From positions 1,922,001 to 1,986,000 of the forward strand of contig NZ_OY780958.1 in assembly GCF_963675985.1 (NCBI RefSeq): a DNA stretch of 64,000 bases, in the 5' to 3' direction. Numbering within the stretch: the first letter of the stretch is position 1; the number at the start of each line of letters is the position of its first letter. A model generated the notes under the pieces. The model made no database searches, was not told the DNA's origin, and was given only the letters and a program-made list of their open reading frames with translations. The position numbers and the translations under genes are program-made. This DNA comes from an uncultured Roseibium sp. (GTDB lineage: Bacteria; Pseudomonadota; Alphaproteobacteria; Rhizobiales; Stappiaceae). Below, one piece after another: positions 61,001-64,000 of this stretch.

Positions 61001-61220
61001 TCTCGAGCGGCTCGGTGACAAGCTTTACCGCATCCGGAGCCTTCAGGCCGTTGGCTTCCACCAAAATATCGACCATGGGAACGGAGATCTGCGGCTCTTC
61101 TTCACGCGGCAGGGTGAACAGCGAGATCGTACCGAGCACAAGCGCGGCAAACAGCAGAAGCGGCGTCAACGGTGAGGTGATGAACGCCTTTGTCAGAACA
61201 CCGGAAAGACCGAGCCTCAT
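58002..61220 (-). CDS. RND efflux transporter permease (HAE/AcrB-like)
   Basis: A 1072-aa proton-driven efflux pump with 12 helices and two large periplasmic loops. The N-terminal helix is followed by FTLPREEEPQISVPMV. Helix 4 carries the proton-relay acids in IGILVDDAIVVIENIA, and the second half ends with PIFQGLAISLLFGLASSTLLT. The divergent sequence PREEEP places it among the atypical AcrB-like pumps of alphaproteobacteria rather than the classic drug pumps. No outer-membrane channel gene is adjacent, so it probably uses a shared TolC. Confidence 0.94.
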   Translation of the reverse strand: MRLGLSGVLTKAFITSPLTPLLLFAALVLGTISLFTLPREEEPQISVPMVDILVEANGLKAPDAVKLVTEPLETIVKAINGVEHVYSQTVDDRVMVTARFFVGTNSDDAIQRVHEKIKANMDRIPSGIPEPLVVGRGVDDVAIVVATLTPKPEVASRWSDKNLYALADEVRTEISRLDNVGLTYLIGGSTEMVRVEPEPEKLSLYGVTLDQLVGKVQAANRSFIAGAVRDHGKNLPVVAGQTLTGVPDIGLLLLTTRDGHPVYVKDVAKTVIGARQSEERAWHMQRQEDGTVSRLPAVEIAVAKRAGANAVVIAEQVLEHLEDLKGRLIPEDIEVHITRDYGETANEKANELLFHLGLATLSIVILVAVAIGWRDGIVVLIVIPTTILLTLFAAQLMGYTINRVSLFALIFAIGILVDDAIVVIENIARHWAMKDGRSRIQAAIEGVAEVGNPTVVATLTVVAALLPMMFVSGLMGPYMSPIPAVASAAMLFSFFVAVVLTPWLMLKTSGKAPLHGDGHGEASDGGALGRVYRAVATPILRTKAGSWIFLLLVGFATLASMGLIYTKDVTVKLLPFDNKSEIQVVADFPEGTVLEDSDRVLTQIGNGLFDIPEIVSIQSHAGTAAPFNFNGLVRHYFLRESQEQGDLQVNLLPKGERDRTSHDIALEIRERLKSVKVPEGTSLKVVEVPPGPPVLATLLAEVYGPTPEVRRAVAAKLEQIFKDVPFIVDVDNSYGQPTERVRISIDQDNLEYHGVSEADVYNTIQSLLGTTVVGYSHRGDGRRPVEIALALPKGQRVLSERLLSTPVPANALPGNRSVVELGDVVHLSREPSSYLRFRHNARPVVMVMADLAGEFEAPVYGMLAVQDKIDATDWGDLPKPQVILHGQPISDAQTAVLWDGEWEITWVTFRDMGAAFMVALLGIYFLVVAQFRSFKIPLVILTPVPLTLIGIMIGHWLFHAPFSATSMIGFIALAGIIVRNSILLVDFIRHARSEDRALKDVLLEAGSIRFKPILLTALAAMIGAAVILADPIFQGLAISLLFGLASSTLLTVLVIPAIYVVLRDDGKPVSKR

Positions 61221-62257
61221 GGCTGCACCAGCCTGTCGCCGTCTTTCAGGCCGCTCAAGACTTCGACGTAGGGCTTGCCGTCAATGGTCTGGTGGTCGCC
61301 GAGTTCCACGACGATCTCCAGCGTTTCTCCGCCTTCCGTGGCCAACTTGACGAAGTCGAGCCCGAAGCGGGTGGAAATGTATTCCTCAGGAATAATGATG
61401 GCCTGTCGTTCGCCGACCGCTATGCGGACCTGGATACGCTCTCCGACAAAGAAGTCACCGAGACCCGGCACTTCGGCATCGGCAACAACCCTGCCCTGGC
61501 TGATCTTCGGATAGACCTTGACGATATGGCCGACCGCAGACGATCCATCGGCCTTCATCGGCTCGGCGCCTAGCATCACCTCGTCGCCGACCTTCATGGT
61601 CCGGGCGTGGCGCTCGGGTACCTCGATCCGCAGGAGAAACCCCTCCTGGGCCACGGTCGCGATTACCTCGCCACCCATAACGAAGGAGCCAGCGGTCACC
61701 GGCACGTCGAGAACCCGTCCGGAGGACGGCGCGAGAACCTTGCCCTCCGTCATCTGCTGTTCGAGGACCGCCTTTTCTGCCTCAGCGGCCTTGAGCGTAT
61801 TCTGTGCGACGATCAGCTGGGTTTCGAGTTGATCGATGCGCGACTTGGCGATCGTCCCGCGTTCGTAGAGTTTCTGCGCGCGATCGTATTCAAGCTGGAT
61901 GTTATCGACGCTCGACTGCGAAGCGGCAATCTTCGCGTCCAGCGCCCGCCGTTGCAGGGTCAGCTTCTCATCAACGATCTCCGCAATTTTCTCGCCCTTC
62001 TTGACGTAACTGCCATCATCGACGGACAGGTCTCTCAGGGTGCCTGAAATACGCGCGCGTGCCGGAACATCGACCGCTGCCTGCACGGTTCCGTAAACGG
62101 TCTTGGTGTCGGTCACGGTCTGGGGCTTGACCTGGAATTCCTCAGCCTGCGCGAGGCCGTTCATTGCGGCAACCGCAAGGACGAGCAGGGCTCCGAGCCT
62201 TGTCACATTCCGAGAAAACCGGCGCTTCCCGGCCGGTTTGCTATCGCCATTTCGCAT
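61217..62257 (-). CDS. RND periplasmic adaptor subunit (membrane fusion protein)
   Basis: A 346-aa membrane fusion protein. After a signal region (LGALLVLAVAAMNGLAQAEE), the barrel-sandwich starts at GTVQAAVDVPARARISGTL; the hairpin has heptad coiled-coil (QKLYERGTIAKSRIDQLETQ), and the closing LAPSSGRVLDVPVTAGSFV follows. Couples the pump at 58002 to an outer-membrane channel. The pump ATG overlaps its stop by 4 bp. ATG 62257 gives a proper signal peptide. Confidence 0.93.
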   Translation of the reverse strand: MRNGDSKPAGKRRFSRNVTRLGALLVLAVAAMNGLAQAEEFQVKPQTVTDTKTVYGTVQAAVDVPARARISGTLRDLSVDDGSYVKKGEKIAEIVDEKLTLQRRALDAKIAASQSSVDNIQLEYDRAQKLYERGTIAKSRIDQLETQLIVAQNTLKAAEAEKAVLEQQMTEGKVLAPSSGRVLDVPVTAGSFVMGGEVIATVAQEGFLLRIEVPERHARTMKVGDEVMLGAEPMKADGSSAVGHIVKVYPKISQGRVVADAEVPGLGDFFVGERIQVRIAVGERQAIIIPEEYISTRFGLDFVKLATEGGETLEIVVELGDHQTIDGKPYVEVLSGLKDGDRLVQP

Positions 62258-62416
62258 GCCAACTCCTGATCGCTTGTGCCGTTTTGCCCAGATAGACACT
62301 CGAGCATTTTCACGCAAGAATTAGTTTCATATATTTGAAACTTTCATAGCGCATTGATTTAACTCAGAAACAGCATTTTTTTCACGAACCGGCTCAGCTC
62401 CCCCGAAACGCGATGC

Positions 62417-62788
62417 TCATTCGGGCAACGCGTAAACCACCCTCAGACCGTACCCATGAACGGAATCACGCGCCCGCACGATGACCTGATCGAGGGTATC
62501 CGGAATGCGGACCCCGCTCAATGAACGGGTAAAAGGCTGTTCATTTACATGGGGATGAGCCAGAATCCTCTCGCCGAGGATTTTGCCGTCCGGCGTCTCG
62601 ATCCGCCACAAGTTGGCATAGTGATCCCAGCCTTCGTCCGCGTGGTGCAAGGTGACGTCGAAACGCCAGGTTCCGTCCGGGGCCCGCGTTGCTTCCACCT
62701 TGACGACGCTGACTTCACCGGCACCGGACGACGTAGCGCCAAAAATCGCCGCCAATGCCAAAAGCCCCGCTCCAATCCTCTGACGCAT
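62417..62788 (-). CDS. Hypothetical secreted protein
   Basis: A 123-aa protein with a signal peptide (AGLLALAAIFGATSSGAGE) and one compact domain rich in beta strands: WRFDVTLHHADEGWDHYAN, LWRIETPDGKILGER, then VRARDSVHGYG. I do not recognise a named family. It lies upstream of, and co-directional with, the RND adaptor (160-bp gap), divergent from the CDF transporter. The His-rich HHADEGWDHY stretch could bind metal, but this is speculation. Confidence 0.72.
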   Translation of the reverse strand: MRQRIGAGLLALAAIFGATSSGAGEVSVVKVEATRAPDGTWRFDVTLHHADEGWDHYANLWRIETPDGKILGERILAHPHVNEQPFTRSLSGVRIPDTLDQVIVRARDSVHGYGLRVVYALPE

Positions 62789-62914
62789 TGCCTTTTCCCT
62801 TCTTCGTCTTGAAACTGTTGGCATGCTTTTTTACCGATAACGGAACGGAATCAGGATTCACGACGTTGTCATCGATACGGCCTCATCGCCGTCCTGAACG
62901 CTTACGGAGACAAT

Positions 62915-63892
62915 TTGATGGCCGGACATGGCTCAAAAAAAGTGATTTATGCCGCGCTTGCCGGCAATACGCTTATTGCAATCACCAAGTTCGCGGCCGC
63001 CGCCTACACCGGCTCCTCTGCCATGTTGTCGGAAGGCATCCACTCCATGGTGGACACGGGCAACCAGGGCCTTTTGCTCTACGGCATCAAAAAGTCCAAA
63101 CAACCGGCGGACAAGCAGCATCCCTTCGGCTATGGCGCGGAACTCTATTTCTGGTCCTTCGTGGTGGCTATCCTGATTTTTGCGGTCGGTTCCGGGGTAT
63201 CGATCTATGAAGGCATTCACAAGGTCCTAGATCCCCATCCCGTCTCTGACCCTTACATTGCCTATATCGTCCTCGCCCTTGCGATGGTTTTCGAGGGAGG
63301 AGCCTGGTGGATCGCCTACAAGGAATTCAACCGGGCCCGCGGCTCGAAAGGTTTCGCAAGAGCCATGCACGATTCCAAGGACCCCACCGTGTTCACGGTG
63401 CTGTTCGAGGACACGGCCGCGATGCTTGGCCTGGGCGTTGCCTTCATCGGTCTGCTCGGAGCCCAGTTCCTGAACATGCCCTGGCTCGACGGCGCCGCCT
63501 CTATTGCCATCGGCCTGATCCTGGCCGGAACGGCAATGCTGCTTGCCTATGAGACCAAGGGCCTGCTGATCGGCGAAGGTGCGTCTTCCGAAATCGTCAA
63601 CTCGATCAAGTCAATCGTCGATGCCGCTCCTGCCGTCCATTCCCTGAATGAGATCCGCACCCTGCATCGGGGGCCACAGGACATTCTGCTGGCGCTGTCG
63701 CTTGATTTCGAGGACGGCATCAATGTCGGGACAGTGGAAGACACGATCTACGCCCTGGAGATCGCGATCAAGAAGCAAAACCCCGCCGTGACCCGTCTGT
63801 TCATCGAGGTTCAGGCCAGGGAACACCACGCGGAAATGTTGAAGGCGGAACTGGAGCAGCGCGAGGCTGCACTGCCAACCAGCGACACCTAG
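62915..63892 (+). CDS. Cation diffusion facilitator family transporter
   Basis: A 325-aa zinc/divalent-cation exporter with six helices. The metal-site motif on helix 2 reads SEGIHSMVDTGNQG, typical of the CDF subgroup with HSxxD. A second acidic set is in FEDTAAMLGLGVAF. A cytoplasmic C-terminal regulatory domain with EIRTLHRGPQDILLAL follows. The start is ATG 62915. Substrate Zn, Cd or other divalent cation is not decidable from sequence. Confidence 0.9.
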   Translation: MMAGHGSKKVIYAALAGNTLIAITKFAAAAYTGSSAMLSEGIHSMVDTGNQGLLLYGIKKSKQPADKQHPFGYGAELYFWSFVVAILIFAVGSGVSIYEGIHKVLDPHPVSDPYIAYIVLALAMVFEGGAWWIAYKEFNRARGSKGFARAMHDSKDPTVFTVLFEDTAAMLGLGVAFIGLLGAQFLNMPWLDGAASIAIGLILAGTAMLLAYETKGLLIGEGASSEIVNSIKSIVDAAPAVHSLNEIRTLHRGPQDILLALSLDFEDGINVGTVEDTIYALEIAIKKQNPAVTRLFIEVQAREHHAEMLKAELEQREAALPTSDT

Positions 63893-63959
63893 GCCTTCGG
63901 GCTCTCGGTTTTCAAAGCCGCGGTCGATACGTTAGCATCTTCTTCAAGGGGAGATCACC

Positions 63960-64000
63960 ATGACCGACGCCGAAGAAACAGCCAGAAATCGCCTGCTGGC
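63960..64000 (+). CDS. 5' end of an unidentified gene (cut by window edge)
   Basis: ATG at 63960 follows AAGGGGAGATCACC, a strong ribosome-binding site with GGGGAG about 6 bases upstream. The first residues read MTDAEETARNRLLA. Too short to identify; it continues beyond the window. Confidence 0.6.
   Translation, partial: MTDAEETARNRLL

Noticed and set aside
1..64000. CRISPR arrays, rRNA genes, replication origin, prophage or toxin-antitoxin genes
   Set aside because: I looked for regularly spaced repeats, rRNA cores, phage structural genes and small paired toxin-antitoxin genes on both strands and found none that I could support.

Overview
The window looks like chromosomal DNA of a high-GC alphaproteobacterium in the Hyphomicrobiales, probably close to Stappiaceae (Labrenzia/Roseibium-like). 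This is an inference from a one-step phosphatidylcholine synthase, the order gyrA-coaD-ppi-ppi-queA-tgt, a kdsA-eno pair, an IalB-family protein, a membrane urate hydroxylase of the PuuD type, and codon usage that leaves long empty antisense frames. No taxonomic marker such as rRNA is present. Nearly all of the DNA is ordinary, densely packed chromosome. The main accessory region is about 1.7-10.1 kb.

Layout. 1-1157 is the 5' part of an RlpA-type lipoprotein gene. A tRNA-Ser(UGA) gene (1745-1834) is followed 7 nt later by the terminal repeat and decayed transposase 3' end of an IS481-like element. 2322-10095 is a surface-sugar cluster: CmcI-like methyltransferase, two zinc-ribbon C-methyltransferases, sugar 4-ketoreductase, glucose-1-phosphate cytidylyltransferase, CDP-glucose 4,6-dehydratase, 3,5-epimerase and a GT2 glycosyltransferase. 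Together these can make a CDP-linked 3-C-methyl-6-deoxyhexose. A very AT-rich divergent control region lies at 5299-5545. 10.4-12.5 kb holds a LysR regulator divergent from a YeiH-type exporter. 12.5-14.7 kb holds an NsrR-like Rrf2 regulator divergent from a stand-alone sensor protoglobin, then a decayed chemoreceptor fragment.

14.8-27.6 kb is a purine catabolic block on the minus strand: LysR, uraH, xdhA, xdhB, xdhC, a BMP-type ABC importer (ATPase, two permeases, binding protein), puuD and uraD. It would import a purine or nucleoside and take xanthine to S-allantoin. 27.6-38.1 kb is housekeeping and membrane functions: quinone reductase, TerC, phosphatidylcholine synthase, DUF2182, UbiH-family hydroxylase, CaiB CoA-transferase, AEC transporter, LpxL-like acyltransferase, a HpcH/HpaI lyase, HspQ and IalB.

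38.4-43.9 kb holds a co-directional set of a YejA-like binding protein, an adenylate-forming protein lacking its catalytic motifs, a tandem receiver protein with a destroyed GGDEF motif, and a FrnE-like DsbA protein. Then come eno and kdsA (minus), galU and a UDP-sugar 6-dehydrogenase (plus), a DUF4864 protein, tgt-queA-ppi-ppi-coaD (minus), a small membrane protein, gyrA (minus), marC, an RND efflux pump with its adaptor, a secreted hypothetical, a CDF cation transporter and the first codons of a further gene.

The sugar genes share a theme: galU, kdsA, the UDP-sugar dehydrogenase, the LpxL-like acyltransferase and the CDP-sugar island all supply LPS or polysaccharide. The two best candidates for something under-described are the predicted branched-chain CDP-sugar island next to tRNA-Ser and the pair of apparent pseudoenzymes at 40310-43146.
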